Source of the DNA: Gracilaria domingensis | Taxonomy: Eukaryota > Rhodophyta > Florideophyceae > Gracilariales > Gracilariaceae | Assembly (NCBI GenBank): GCA_022539475.1 | Contig: VCMS01000235.1 | Span: 23,473 to 87,472 of the forward strand | DNA: 64,000 bases | Reading direction: 5' to 3' | Shown here: piece after piece, positions 23,934-34,574 of the stretch | Position numbering within the stretch: the first letter of the stretch is position 1 | How the letters are laid out: every line of letters starts with the position of its first letter | Notes under the pieces: generated by a model | What the model saw: the letters and a program-made list of their open reading frames with translations, nothing else | Database searches by the model: none | Told to the model about the DNA's origin: nothing | Made by a program: the position numbers and the translations under genes

Positions 23934-24365
23934 TCAACGTCCGGCAAACAATCTGGTTCGTTCTGTTTGGCTTGCGCATTTAAGATTTTGACTGCTGTGG
24001 TTTTTCACCTTGCCAAGGTCGTTATTGGCTTCAGACGACAATGCCATTATCACACTTTCTGCGTTTGCCCAAACCGCAAGTGCTGTACAAACTGAGGAAT
24101 CCAATCGCACACAAACAGGTCCTTTAATCGATTGTTGGCCGATTAGTCTACCAGGTACCAAAGCTGCATGGACAGGTACCGTTGCTGGTTGGTAACCCTC
24201 CCGGCGGCTTAATTCGACAAAATTTTGATTCCACCAGAAGGGCTGCTGTTGCCCTCCACAGCGCAGTTTATTTTGACAGACCTGTACCGCACACCTCTCA
24301 ATAATCAGAGGTGGCTTATTTTGGAAACTCTGCGCAGCTTCCTCAAGCTCTCTTGCTAAGCTCAT
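23934..24365 (-). CDS. Small second frame inside the pogo-like element
   Basis: A 143-codon frame starts with an ATG whose ATGA overlaps the transposase stop. It contains three cysteines in VQVCQNKLRCGGQQ and no known domain that I recognise. It could be an element-encoded accessory protein or simply a former extension of the transposase in another frame. Confidence that it is a real gene is low. Confidence 0.25.
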   Translation of the reverse strand: MSLARELEEAAQSFQNKPPLIIERCAVQVCQNKLRCGGQQQPFWWNQNFVELSRREGYQPATVPVHAALVPGRLIGQQSIKGPVCVRLDSSVCTALAVWANAESVIMALSSEANNDLGKVKNHSSQNLKCASQTERTRLFAGR

Positions 24366-26217
24366 GAACGATGGCCAAGACCTAAGAGCGCCTCCGCCGC
24401 ATCTGTGGCGGCAATGTGTTCATCATTGCGAGCGGGAGACACAGTTTTGTGTCGCTTCCAAAGCTGCAACAGCGGAATATCATCAAAACACTTCTGCAAA
24501 CTTCCATTCTCTTTCTCCTTTTCGTTCGAACCGTTCTGCCCTTCTGTGAGACTCCCTCCCACAGTTTGTCTCTGATTCCTTGAACACAATCCTTGCTTGT
24601 TCGTAACATCCGCTAAAACGTTCTTCTCCGTCAAATTCGCAGCTGCCGCACCAGAAGCAGGTTTTCCATTTCCCTTAATGTTTCGAACAGGCGCTTTCAG
24701 CGGCACAGCATCCCATAACACCCGATGAGTTGATCGCTTCTCTTGTAACGTTTGCTCTATAAGAGCCACACCTCTCGTAGGACAGTCTTCCTTTTCAAAT
24801 ATCCGTCGAATTCGGGAGTATATGACGCGATCACTCGTGCGGAGAGTCATACGGAGAGGACGTTGGTCGTCACTTTCGTTGTCTGGGTCAACTCGATTGC
24901 GATTATTTAGTCGCTTCTCAATCATTGAGAAGAACTGAAACTCCATTGGACACATTCCCGTGTTTAAGAAGCTCTTTTTCACAATAGACGTTGTGAGAAT
25001 CCGGAACGCCGCCACGTCGAGTTTTATCTTGAAAGCGATGTTTGCGTTGCTATACATCCCCGTTCGCAATAAGATGTCTCTGACCCTTCTTTTCTCTTCT
25101 TTGAATGTCTTATTGGTCGTGTCATCACATGGTTGTAGAAAATGGGAGGTATTGGCTGGGAGCCGCACCACAATAATATTCTCCGTTCTACACAGTACTA
25201 TCCACTCGTCTCCGTTTCGTGAACTGTAACCATCAAGCAGCAGGAGAACCACTTTTTCCTTAGGAACAATCTTTTGGACGAAGGCGTTGAAGTGTCGTAT
25301 GAGATCTGGCATTATCTCCATTGTCACTGACCCTTTCGCGGTGGTAAGAATTTCGGTGTGATCGAGACGCCAATCTTTCTCAGCCAACCATGCTAGGGAA
25401 GCTGGAAGTTTGGTCACTGTTGCTTCATCGACTGGTTTCTTCCAGGACGGCATTAACTTCTTACCGGCGGAAACAAACATTGGGGGAGCAACATATCTCG
25501 ATGCCGACGTCATAACCACTGCAGTCACATGTGATTCACTGTCTTTAATATTATGCCGGCGGCCACCTAGTTTTGATTCTGCAGCAGTGAAAACGCGAAA
25601 CGTTTCCCAAAGGAAGCGTTAACGGCGGTTTCGTCGAGATTCCAGACCCTGTTTCGGTCCTCGAAAATTTCAGGGTACTCCTTGATTCTTTTTAGGTGCG
25701 AAACCAACGTGTTGACGTGGTCGAGATCTTCTCCTGCGAAGAATTTATGGTTGTGGTCTTCGGCACGGCGATATGTAATTTCGTGATTTTGTGCACGGAA
25801 GGACCGTAGTGCATCTCTAAATGGAAGGCTATTCTTGAATGTCCTACGTTCATCGTTTGCTATCTCACCCATGTATTGGCGCATGCGAGATTCATCAATA
25901 GAAAACCCTCGTTCGGCTGCGTGCTTGACGCGATTGACAAGCATCTTTTCTTCTACGGTCTTGAGGACAGGTGGAAGTCCAGCATGGTGTTTGACAGGGT
26001 TTAGGAGTTTGTTAAGTTCATGTGTGTTTTTTGTCTTACACGCCTCTCTGATTTTGTAAACCATGCTCAAAGACAGTGAACAGATGGTTGCAATACTTGC
26101 AATTTTTTTATGTTGCTGCAACAAGTCTAAGGCTTGCTTTTTGGAGGTCTGGGCGAGTTCGCGCCTCTTGTTATTGCGCTTCAGTCGAGCAGTTTGACGT
26201 CTCATCGACTCTGGCAT
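24362..26217 (-). pseudogene. Pogo-like transposase (DDE_1) with a single frameshift
   Basis: The N-terminal piece (26217-25567) begins MPESMRRQ and has a basic helix-turn-helix region and a CENP-B-like second half. It ends at VWNLDETAVNASFGKRF, which holds the first catalytic aspartate. The frame then shifts by one base near 25600 and continues in the 25528-24362 frame. There KVVLLLLDGYSSRNG gives the second aspartate and LPANTSHFLQPCDD the third-residue block. A serine- and glutamate-rich tail follows. Total length is about 600 residues, normal for pogo/Tigger transposases. A single one-base break could be a recent mutation or a sequence error, so the copy may be young. Confidence 0.8.
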
Positions 26218-26549
26218 GGCTTTTATTTGTTTGGAACTAACACTGAAACGTTCATGCAGCGTCTGTGATAGTCGGAGAAGTTGCTGGTCGGTCTTCTGAC
26301 ATGACGTATCGCAGAGAAGGAGGAAAGAATGAGTGGCTGTCGCGCGTTGTCAAATTAGACCATTTGTCTAATTAAGCCGATCTGAGGGTTACCGTCGGAT
26401 ACATGGATCTGGAGTATGAGCATTGTGCCCGCGTTTGCAGATTGAAAAAATAGTCTTGACTGGTTGGGTTGCCGCAACCAGATTTTGGGTTGGGCGGTGT
26501 ATTTTGACTTTTTACGGTGCAAAAAAATTATCCACTGGTAGACTTGCTC

Positions 26550-27042
26550 TAATTCTCGCAAAATCTTGTTGGCCAGCGTGATCAAAATCGTTCTCGCATG
26601 TACTCCTGGTGTTGATGATCCTGTTCGTCTACACCTGTTCGGCGCAGGCACTACAGGCGCAAGCATGTGATGCTGATTATTGCACGCCTGAAACGTTAGG
26701 CCTCCTGTCGAATAGAAACGTTGCTGTGGCCAAGAAGATAGACTCAGGCAGTTCCGTTATTGAACTGACGGTTGGCTCGCCTTTCATCCGCTCCATAACA
26801 GTTCCATGCGTTATATCAGTTTTTCTGTCATGCGGTACCTTTGGTACTCATAGTTTTGAAAGACGAGTGTTCAGCTTGCCAGTCACGTTGGAGAGTGCAC
26901 TGAAGAAGATACGCGATTCTGAACTACGTCCTTAGGAGGAAAGCGGAACCAGACGGCCAGAGATTTGTGTCGTTGATGTCAACGATGAAAAACACACCCA
27001 CTGTCTGATCCAAGTGCAAGCTGTTTCTGTTTGGCTGGTGCG
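26550..27042. other. Short intergenic stretch
   Basis: A 108-codon plus-strand frame (26609-26935) starts with a hydrophobic segment that could be a signal peptide (ILFVYTCSAQALQAQACDADYC) but shows no family. I do not call it a gene. Confidence 0.3.
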
Positions 27043-27933
27043 TTATTGTGTAAGGCATTCCATACAATGGCGGAACCTTTTGTAGTATTCGATCTCCATT
27101 GAACATCGGAAGCATTTAAAATACTTTGAACCATCTTTGTGGAGCCTGTGACAGTGGTCATTGACCTTGTTCCACATTTTGGAACCAAGAACTTTCCTCG
27201 CGGTCATCTTCCTTGACTTGTTCTGTAGTTCTGATATGGGCGACTGAGTTTTTTGTACTGCTCTGCACGTGCGTGTATTGACGTGAGCAAGCAGCTGTGG
27301 GTAGGAACTAAAGCCATGTTCACTCCCAAGACAACTTCGGCAGTGTGGACAGAACGGAGTTCCGATTCGCGCATACTTGGCGTATGGTCCAACTCGAACA
27401 AATTTGCCACACTCCTTTTGGCACGGGCATCGAACGGCAGTAGGGTATTGCTCTTTGGTGGTGACAATGACATGGGTGACATCCTTCTGCTCCACAACGG
27501 TTTCACAGACCATAGTCTTCTCACCGGGATTTCTCTCCGCTTCAGCCGAGGCGTCCTTGGCGTCAGGCGCAGAAATACGTCTAGCCTTTGGGGTTGGTTC
27601 AACAGATTCGTCAGACGAAGAGACGTCTTGCGGCGATCGCGGTCTCTTCTTCGACGGCTTGGCAGCTGGCGTGACCTCATCGGGTTTTTGTTTTATTTGC
27701 TGCCGTGAATGATTCTGGGAAGGCTGAGATTGTTTCTCATTCGATAACTCATCTGGCGTTGGATGCGATAATCGATCCACATCAATCACTTCCGGTTCCT
27801 CCTTGACTTTCGCTCTTTTTGGCGGCGGTGATGTGTCACGCTGAGCGGTTTGAGGGTCCGTGGTTGCGCTGTGTTTCGAGAATTGCTGATGCGAAGAACG
27901 TTTGTCCGCCTTTGACTTCTTCTTCTTGGCCAT
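27043..27933 (-). CDS. Lysine-rich nuclear-type protein with two zinc-binding clusters
   Basis: A 296-residue intact frame begins MAKKKKSKADKRSS; an in-frame ATG ten codons upstream at 27963 is also possible. Residues 1-130 are disordered and rich in K, S, P and E, with nuclear-localisation-like runs (PPPKRAKVKEEP, KKRPRSP). Residues about 165-220 hold cysteines and histidines (CPCQKECGKF, FCPHCRSCLG, HVNTRTC), and the C-terminus has a second cluster (CFRCSMEIEYY, FRHCMECL). This suggests zinc binding and a nuclear role. I do not recognise the family. It is transcribed divergently from the NT-C2 gene, with about 500 bp between starts. Confidence 0.55.
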   Translation of the reverse strand: MAKKKKSKADKRSSHQQFSKHSATTDPQTAQRDTSPPPKRAKVKEEPEVIDVDRLSHPTPDELSNEKQSQPSQNHSRQQIKQKPDEVTPAAKPSKKRPRSPQDVSSSDESVEPTPKARRISAPDAKDASAEAERNPGEKTMVCETVVEQKDVTHVIVTTKEQYPTAVRCPCQKECGKFVRVGPYAKYARIGTPFCPHCRSCLGSEHGFSSYPQLLAHVNTRTCRAVQKTQSPISELQNKSRKMTARKVLGSKMWNKVNDHCHRLHKDGSKYFKCFRCSMEIEYYKRFRHCMECLTQ

Positions 27934-28432
27934 GAGGACGAGGAGGTGTGGGAGAGATGGCATCCACCGCGTATAAGCGGCTCACAGGGCCCGGTCTACG
28001 CGGAATCGCGAGTCCGCATGCAAGGGATCAACCGAGAGCAGGGCAGACCGCGCTCCGCTGGACGCGGCTACCAAGGCTATCGAATGCGTTGCTTACAGAA
28101 TAGGAAAAGGCGCGCGGCGCGGCCGTGCTGTAGGACTGCACGCTGGCGGCGCAGGGCGGCACAGCAGTGTTGTCGCGAAGGCATCGCGCGTGTCATGAGA
28201 GTCGCCGCCATGCAAACAACTTCAGGATCCGCGCCCCGCGCAAAAGTATACGTTCCCGTCCTCGCGCGTCCGCCCCGCCCACGCCGCCTCGCCCCCGCGC
28301 AGCGCGCCACGTCAATGCCAACCCGCCTAACGTCGAACCGCCTTACGCCCGTACCTTCTACCCCCGCTCCCGCGCGCACCACGCGTTTCTCCGTTCAATT
28401 CTCCGCCACGCCTGCGTCGTTAGCGCGCAACA
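27934..28432. promoter_or_regulatory. Divergent promoter region between zinc-cluster gene and NT-C2 gene
   Basis: About 500 bp of GC-rich DNA between two outward-facing start codons (27933 minus, 28433 plus). Long frames on both strands here are composition effects. No TATA box is evident. Confidence 0.5.
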
Positions 28433-30934
28433 ATGAAGCGCGTCGGAAACAGGTCTGCGCAGATTGTGCGCAGTGCGTCGCGTCGCGGAAAGACCTCCTC
28501 GCGCTTTCAGGTCAGTTCCCCTACGTTCGCACCCACCGCTGCGCCCCTTCACTGTGCTGACATTTCCACCGGTGCGAAACGTTGACGTGCCCCGCTTGCG
28601 CAGTTTGACGTCACCATCGACCGCGTGTTCGGCACAAAGCCGGGCTTCAACTATCAGGTCAAATGGTCGCGCGGCGTCAAGGTGGCCTCCACCAAGAGTC
28701 AGCTCAGTTCGAAGGACACCGCCAAGAGCGGGCTTGTCTTCAACGAGAAGCTGTCTCTACTCGTCACTCTGTACAAGGAGGACGGCAAGAAATTCGACCT
28801 CAAGGATGCCAAGCTGGCCCTCATCGCTATCAATCAGAAGAATCAAATCCGCACAGCCGCCAAGATTCACTTCGATCTCAGTCAGTTTGCCGGCGTTCCC
28901 ACCTCCTCCGTGCAAAAGCTGCTAAAGCTATCCGACAAAATATCCGTCAAGCTCACCATTGAATCGCGCTTTCTCAAGTCCGGCGGGAGGGGCGCGGGCA
29001 GCGCGGGAGCCTCATCCGCGCTCAGCGGCGTTTCGGCGAGGTCGTCAGACGACTTTGACGATGATTTTGATGATCTTGCCGTAGATGACATCCCGGAACC
29101 TGAGGTTGTTACCACCAGCTCCGTGCGAAGCAAGAAAGCACCGCCAATTTCGAGACAACCAGTTCCGATCAAACCACCGTCGCCACAACCATCACCGCCT
29201 GCTCAGCCTGCTCCGAAACCTACCCCTGCGCAGTCTCCACCTTCCGCGCGAGCAGCAGAGCCAGCGCCTGTTGCAGCTGCTCCATCTATGCGTCGCGCTC
29301 GACCTGCCACTGTACGCCAAGAGGATATCAGTGCTTTCCAGATTGCCGAAGACCAATCAAAGCTTTCGGATCTCGTCAAGGAAAACGATAGACTATCGTC
29401 AGATCTGCAGCGAGCGAAAACAGAGAGAAGTAGCTTGGAGCAATCTCACAAGCGTCAGATAGATGAGCTCAACGCGCAGCTGCAACTTCACGAGAAGAAA
29501 GTATCAAACGTAGAGTCGCAACGTTCTTCCTCGGAGGCTGCGCTGAGTGATTTGCGATCGAACAATGAGGAACTGACCACGAGAATCAGTGCTCTGACCA
29601 GCGAATTGGATTCTGTGAAACGAAGTCGAGATGAATATCAGGTGAAGAGTAAGAAGCTAAGCGCGAGCGAGCAAAAGTGCAGAGACCTATCACGCGAAGT
29701 CGACAGACTCACCATAGCGGTAAGTCAAAGCGCCAACTCACCAAACAGCGCAAAAAGTAACTCTGAAGTGGAAGAACGCCTTTTGACCCTACGGAAAGAG
29801 AAGGAAGAGCTTGAGCGCAAGGTTAAGGGCCACGAAGCGCATAGTTTGAAAGTGAGAGAAGCCTATCAAAATCTCACAGACATGTACAACAAGGTTCGCG
29901 ATGAGAACATAAAGATGGAGAAAAAAGTCGAGGAGCAGGAGAAAGAGCTACGGTCCCTTGCAAAGTTCCCGACAGTGTCGAGATCAACGCCAAAAGATGG
30001 TGCTGAAGATTTGCGTGCTCAATTGGAAGAGGCCCTTCAACAAGTCAGAGATGAACGTTCTAGCAAGGATTCGCTGCAATCTGACTATGACAGGCTTAGT
30101 CAACAGATTCGTGTTCTTGAGGACCGCTGTACCAAGACAACGAAGGAACTGGAAGACTCTAGGGAAGAGACAAAGGGGATTTACTCGTCTATGGAAGACC
30201 TGAAATCTCAACGGGATGCTGCGATGAAGAGAGCCTCCCACGATGGGAAGGCTCTTTCCGCCGAGATTCTGAAGAACGAGTCTGCCGTGCAGGCCGAAGA
30301 GGAAAAGCGAGTCTTGAAGGAGAGATTTGAGAAGGAACAAAGTCGTATAAGCAACAGGACAGAAGAGCTTGAGAACGAGATTTTGGTTTTGAAAGAGGAC
30401 ATTGACTATGAAAAGGGCGAGAAAGTCAAGGCAAGGGAGGAGCGTGACAAGCTACGAGAACATGCTCGGCAGCTGGAGAGGAAAACGTCGCAAGCGGCCA
30501 AACAAGCTGATGAACTGCATTCGGTTCGAAGGCAATTGTCCACGCAGCAGATGAGAGACAAGGATCAAACCGACATGATCACAGACCTTCAAGGGCAGGT
30601 AAAAGAGCTCGAAAGAAAACTGGATAGCGTGAAGGAACGGGAAACACCGTCGTCGAGCGTTGAAGATATTGGCGAAGTGCTGCACGATTTGGTGGCGGCC
30701 AAACTTGCTCTAGCACAGGCAGAGGACGACAAGCTGAATCTACAGTTTTCGCTAAAGAAGCTGCGCAAGACGGAGAGAATGACTCAACAGCGGCTGGCCA
30801 CACATGCGTCGCGTCTCGAAGTTAAGCTGGGTCAGGCTACCGAAGAGCTTGAAAGGTTGCGCAAAGAAAAGAAGGGCGGCAAGGGGATGGACGCGCGGGA
30901 GTTTAACGAACTAGATAGCGACATTGACTACTGA
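28433..30934 (+). CDS. NT-C2 domain coiled-coil protein (one intron)
   Basis: The start is ATG 28433. Exon 1 (28433-28510) encodes 26 residues and ends at a CAG|GTCAGT donor. The intron is 28511-28603 (93 bp) with a TGCGCAG acceptor and an in-frame stop at 28582-28584, so it must be removed. Exon 2 runs 28604-30934. The protein is 802 residues. Residues about 24-145 form an N-terminal C2 domain (FQFDVTIDRVFG, NYQVKWSRG, VFNEKLSLLVTLYKEDG), as in EEIG1/EHBP1-type membrane-anchoring proteins. An acidic stretch and a proline/alanine-rich linker (about 185-250) follow, then over 500 residues of heptad coiled coil rich in E, K, R, Q. Such proteins tether membranes or organelles to the cytoskeleton; the exact partner is unknown. 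It converges on the gelsolin gene 365 bp downstream. Confidence 0.8.
28511..28603 (+). other. Intron of the NT-C2 gene
   Basis: 93 bp, GTCAGT...GCGCAG, phase 0. It separates the 26-codon basic leader from the NT-C2 domain. Splicing gives the continuous start RFQFDVTIDR, which is the usual first strand of the NT-C2 fold. Confidence 0.75.
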
Positions 30935-31299
30935 AGTGCTGATGCAGCTTGCGGTAGAAAAGTTTTGATCGCATGTCACATGCGACAATCGACACCAACG
31001 AGGAAGCAGAGCGTGTCTCTTTGTTGCCAACGAATCTTGCACGTGTGGTGTTGGTGCAAATGAAATCAGTGTTATAACCATTTTTACAGGGAGGAACAGG
31101 GTACACATACACTTGATTAGCTTAGAAGACGTAATTAGATGAGACAAGACTCCCTCTAACTCCACAGTTATGTAGCTTCTTTAACATGTCGGCATATAAA
31201 CGGTGCTTCACTCTGACTATCATAGTCACGACGACTATGAAATGAATCTGATCGTTGCCGTCTTCCGCCACATGCCAGAGGTCATTGACCAAAGAGGAG
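30935..31299. other. Shared 3' region between two convergent genes
   Basis: 365 bp between the stops of the NT-C2 and gelsolin genes. Moderately AT-rich, with no other feature. Confidence 0.5.
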
Positions 31300-32722
31300 T
31301 CAAGAAGTGAACAGCTGTTTCCAGATGGAGGCGTCGCACTCTTTGGAGAAGAATGTGGTCTGCGCATCCTCATCGAGCTCAGCAGCCAGTAGAATGTTTG
31401 AGCAGCTGTTCCACACGTAGAACTTTTCGTCCTTGTTGGTATGCTCGCCAACATAAATGAAGCATTTGCCATCGCAGACAATGGCCCAAATGTCATCATT
31501 GTCAATGTCGTTCTCCGACAGCTCGTCAGCCTCCTTCTCGAGAGACAGCACCATCGAGCCGCTCTCGTTGGAGATCTTGAACAGCTTCTTGGCGGCGGAA
31601 AAGTCTACCTCGTCGTCGGCGTCGTCATCGAGCGGCTCGGCGTCCGGCAGCTCCGACAGCCTGTCGCCGAGCAGCTCCCAGAACGGGTCGCACTCGAACA
31701 CCTCGTCGCCGTCCAGGATGGTGAGCTCCGGCTCGCCGTCGCGCTGCATGCGGATGTCCTCCTGCACGATCTGCATGGCGCGACGGCGCTCGTTGTGATG
31801 GGCGTTGACGGCGTTGAACTGGTAGACGGTGAGGCCGTTGTCCAGGATGAACACGTCGCCATTGTTGAGCGAGGACGATTTGAGCGGCACCTGCAGCACG
31901 CGAATGGTTTGGCCTATGGCGGCCATGCGCAGCAGGCGCGGCTGGTACTGCTCGGGCTCGACCTTGCGGAAGCTGCAAAGTATGTGGTTAGAGAGAAGGT
32001 GAACAAACAATCAATGTGGTGAAGAGAGTATTTTGATGACTTACCCGCTGTCAATGCCGCCATCGAGGTAGGTGACGGACGAAAAGTAGGAGTGGAACAG
32101 CTTTGTCTCGCTGTATTGTAGCTCCCTATGTTGCACAGGCTACCCCGGTAATACAAATTAAGAACAGCAAACAAACAAAGTCAGCAACGACAAGGCATGG
32201 AGAGCGATGGCACAGTCATGTTTGGTGACGCACCTTTTGGTGGAGCATGTCATCGATGTTGACAGTGAAGTAGGCGGCGGAGGCGCTCTCATCGGTGGTG
32301 GCATCGTTTCCAATCCAGTAGTGCAAGTGCCACTCATACTCGCCGCCGTCCGTCTCGGTGGTTTTCAGCACGATGTACGAATCACCGCTGTACAGCGAGA
32401 GGTTGTCAGCGTACAGTTGCTGTTTCTGCGGCACGAATTTCTCCACGCGCCAGATCTCGATGCCGGGCGCGGAGCCGGCGCCGTCGAACTGGTGCTCCGA
32501 GCGCGCGGCGCGCTCGCGCAGCGCCTTGTCGCCGTCGGAGCCGACGGCAGCGAGGTTGGTCAGCTTCCACTTGTTGTGGCCGTCGGCGGCGGAGGCCATG
32601 GCCGACAAGACCTTGGACGGGTCGACGGCTGCTGGCGGGGCGCGCGCTGCTGCGGCGTCCGCATCGCTGCCGGCGTGCAGCTTGGAGTACAGGGCGAACG
32701 CCTTCCTGCCGAAGCCGAGCAT
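31300..32722 (-). CDS. Gelsolin-family actin-capping/severing protein (two introns)
   Basis: Exons on the minus strand are 32722-32234, 32139-32045 and 31972-31300, with introns of 94 and 72 bp (GTGCGT...TAG and GTAAGT...CAG). The spliced product is 418 residues. After an alanine-rich leader of about 70 residues comes gelsolin repeat 1 (GAGSAPGIEIWRVEKFVP, SGDSYIVLKT, HYWIGNDATTDESASAAYFTV), where the acidic residues bind calcium and actin. Repeat 2 starts in exon 3 (RVLQVPLKSSSLNNGDVFILD) and repeat 3 fills the C-terminus (IYVGEHTNKDEKFYVW). Three repeats match severin, fragmin and CapG rather than six-repeat gelsolin or villin. It should control actin filament length in a calcium-dependent way. 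Confidence 0.85.
31973..32044 (-). other. Intron 2 of the gelsolin-family gene
   Basis: 72 bp, donor AGCGG|GTAAGT, acceptor TTTGCAG|CTTC, splitting a glycine codon. Splicing gives GGIDSGFRKVEP, the usual linker before gelsolin repeat 2. Confidence 0.85.
32140..32233 (-). other. Intron 1 of the gelsolin-family gene
   Basis: 94 bp, donor AAAAG|GTGCGT, acceptor GGTAG|CCT, phase 0. Splicing joins DDMLHQK to PVQHREL, the normal end of gelsolin repeat 1. Confidence 0.8.
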
Positions 32723-33263
32723 GATGACGAAGGCGGTGTTGTTACGTGCAGACGGACAGCCGGAAAGCAGACGGCGAGCGGCGGCGGCGGGGGGGGGGGG
32801 GCGTGAGTCTGAGCGGTGAGCGGGCGGGCGGCGACTGAGGGGGAGGCGCGGCGGTGTCAGTCAGTGAGCGCCAGCGCGCATTTGGACACGTGTGGCGAAA
32901 GTTTGAAAATTCAAAGGTGCGGCACGCGCGGCACGCGCGGCGCGCGCGTTTCTACGAGCGGCAACAAGCGCGGCGCGCGTGGAAGCAGCGCCGCGCGCGG
33001 CGCGCAAACGCGCAACGTGTGAGATATTTGCGCGCCGCTGCAGCGCGATTACTCAACCGATGCACGCGCCGCCGCCATTGGCCCAATCGCGCCGCGCCAT
33101 ATCTACGCGTCGATCTCAACCGTCGCCGCGCCCCCCCCCCCCCCCCGCGCCGCAACGCGCTGCCCGCATCGCCCGCCGTATACAGCTGCCGCCGCTCACC
33201 CGCGCCGCTGCCGCGCACCCCCCGCCCCCCGCCAGCCCGCCCGCCGCTCGATGCGCGCCCCGC
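32723..33263. promoter_or_regulatory. GC-rich divergent promoter of gelsolin and RING genes
   Basis: 541 bp between the outward-facing starts at 32722 (minus) and 33264 (plus). It is extremely GC-rich with many GCGCGC words, a run of 13 G at 32789-32801 and a run of 14 C near 33131-33144. No TATA box is seen. Long open frames on both strands here are due to composition. Confidence 0.5.
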
Positions 33264-34574
33264 ATGGACTCGTCTTCGCAACTCTCGCTCACTCCGCCGC
33301 GCGCCGCGCCGCGCGCCGCCGCTGAGCGCGCCGCGCCGCGCCGCGCGCGCGCGCCGCCGTGGCTGCGCGCGCCGCCGTTCCTGCGCGCGCGCCCCGCGTC
33401 GGCCGCGCCGCGCTCGCGCCGCGCGTACCCGCAGTACCTGGCGCTGGCCACGCTCCTCGCCATCTTCGTCAGCGCGCTGTACTTTGCCATCTCCAACTGG
33501 CGCGCCATCGACCGCGACGACGCGCTGGCCGACGACTGGACGCGCCGCACCTGCACGCTGCTGGGCGCCCTGCAGCTGCAGCGCCGCGGCGCCGACGCGT
33601 ACGCCGTGTTTGCCGACGCGCGCGCCGCCACGGCCGCCGCGCCGCAGCGCGCGTACTACGGGCTCAGGGAGAGCTCGTACACGCGCGCGCAGGCGGAGGA
33701 CATTGCGGCCGAGCTCACGGCGCGCCGCGGCGACGGCGACACGCTGCCGTGCTGGGTGCGCGGCGGCGCGGCCGCGCCGAGCGCCATCTCGCTGCGCCGC
33801 GTCACCGCGTCGTCGTCCGTGTACCTGGCGTGGGCGGGCACCTTCATGGCCGCCGTCATCGGCGTCATCCTCATCACCGTGTGCTCCAGCTCGGCCGGCT
33901 CCACCATGGGCGTGCGCGCGCTCGCGCCCATGGCGCTGCCGTCGCCGCCCGTCGCCAAGAGCGTGCACCTCACCGAGCGCCAGGCCGCGCGCCTGTGCAC
34001 GCGCTTCGAGGACCGCCTGCCGCGCGCCGCCGCGCGCGACTGGACGTGCTCCATCTGCCTGGAGGAGGACGGCGACCGCGACGGCGGCGGCGGCGGCGGC
34101 GCCGCCGCCGACATGCTGCACACCACCGTGCTGCCGTGCGGCCACCGCTTCCATTCGCCGTGCATCAAGCAGTGGCTGTGGAAGGGCAAGGGGCTGTGCC
34201 CGCTGTGCAAGTGGGACGCGCGCAAGTTCATCGCCGCCGAGAAGCGCGCCGGCGTGGAGGGCGAGTGGAACGACGCCGCCACCACCACCGCCACCACCGT
34301 CGCCACCACCGTCGCCACCACCGTCGCCACCACCGTCGCCGCGTCGTCCGCCGCGCCGGACGGCGCGCCGCTGTCGCAGAGCAGCCTGGCGCTGGCGCCG
34401 CCCACGCGCCCGCCGTCGCCGCCATCGCCGCACGTCAGCCATGTGTCGCTCGACGTGGAGCGGCTGCGCGACGACGCGCCGCCTCCGCCTCCGCCGCCGC
34501 CTCCGCCGCCGCCGCCGCCGCCGCCACCGCGGCCGCCGCCGCGGCCGCCATCGTCACCTCCGCCACGTCACTAA
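33264..34574 (+). CDS. Two-pass membrane RING-H2 E3 ubiquitin ligase
   Basis: The 436-residue frame is taken from ATG 33264 (MDSSSQLSL); the frame is open further upstream, but that part is alanine/arginine/proline-rich and less plausible. A membrane segment lies at about 56-76 (YLALATLLAIFVSALYFAIS) and another at about 188-212 (VYLAWAGTFMAAVIGVILITVC). The C-terminal half holds a RING-H2 domain: CSICLEED, a glycine-rich insertion, then CGHRFHSPCIKQW and CPLC. These cysteines and histidines bind two zincs and recruit an E2 enzyme. The tail has a TTVA repeat and a polyproline run. It likely ubiquitinates membrane or lumenal-pathway proteins; substrates are unknown. Confidence 0.8.
   Translation: MDSSSQLSLTPPRAAPRAAAERAAPRRARAPPWLRAPPFLRARPASAAPRSRRAYPQYLALATLLAIFVSALYFAISNWRAIDRDDALADDWTRRTCTLLGALQLQRRGADAYAVFADARAATAAAPQRAYYGLRESSYTRAQAEDIAAELTARRGDGDTLPCWVRGGAAAPSAISLRRVTASSSVYLAWAGTFMAAVIGVILITVCSSSAGSTMGVRALAPMALPSPPVAKSVHLTERQAARLCTRFEDRLPRAAARDWTCSICLEEDGDRDGGGGGGAAADMLHTTVLPCGHRFHSPCIKQWLWKGKGLCPLCKWDARKFIAAEKRAGVEGEWNDAATTTATTVATTVATTVATTVAASSAAPDGAPLSQSSLALAPPTRPPSPPSPHVSHVSLDVERLRDDAPPPPPPPPPPPPPPPPPRPPPRPPSSPPPRH
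34276..34341 (+). repeat. 12-bp GCCACCACCGTC microsatellite in coding sequence
   Basis: About four to five near-perfect copies encode the ATTV repeat just after the RING domain. The period is a multiple of three, so length changes keep frame. Confidence 0.7.

Larger units (their letters stand above)
23585..26549 (-). mobile_element. Pogo-like DNA transposon with inverted ends and TA duplication
   Basis: The left end GAGCAAGTCTACGAGTGG at 23585 and the right end, read inward on the minus strand, GAGCAAGTCTACCAGTGG from 26549, match at 17 of 18 positions. Both are flanked by TA (23583-23584 and 26550-26551), the target of Tc1/mariner/pogo elements. The 2,965-bp unit contains one transposase on the minus strand and a small overlapping second frame. 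This is the best-preserved element in the window. Confidence 0.85.

Noticed and set aside
34276-34341. CRISPR-like regular repeat
   Set aside because: It is a 12-bp in-frame microsatellite with no spacers; nothing in the window resembles a CRISPR array.
32952-34442. Long minus-strand frame (496 codons) opposite the RING gene
   Set aside because: It is an arginine/glycine/alanine-rich mirror of a GC-rich coding region with no motif; the plus strand has clear RING and membrane segments.
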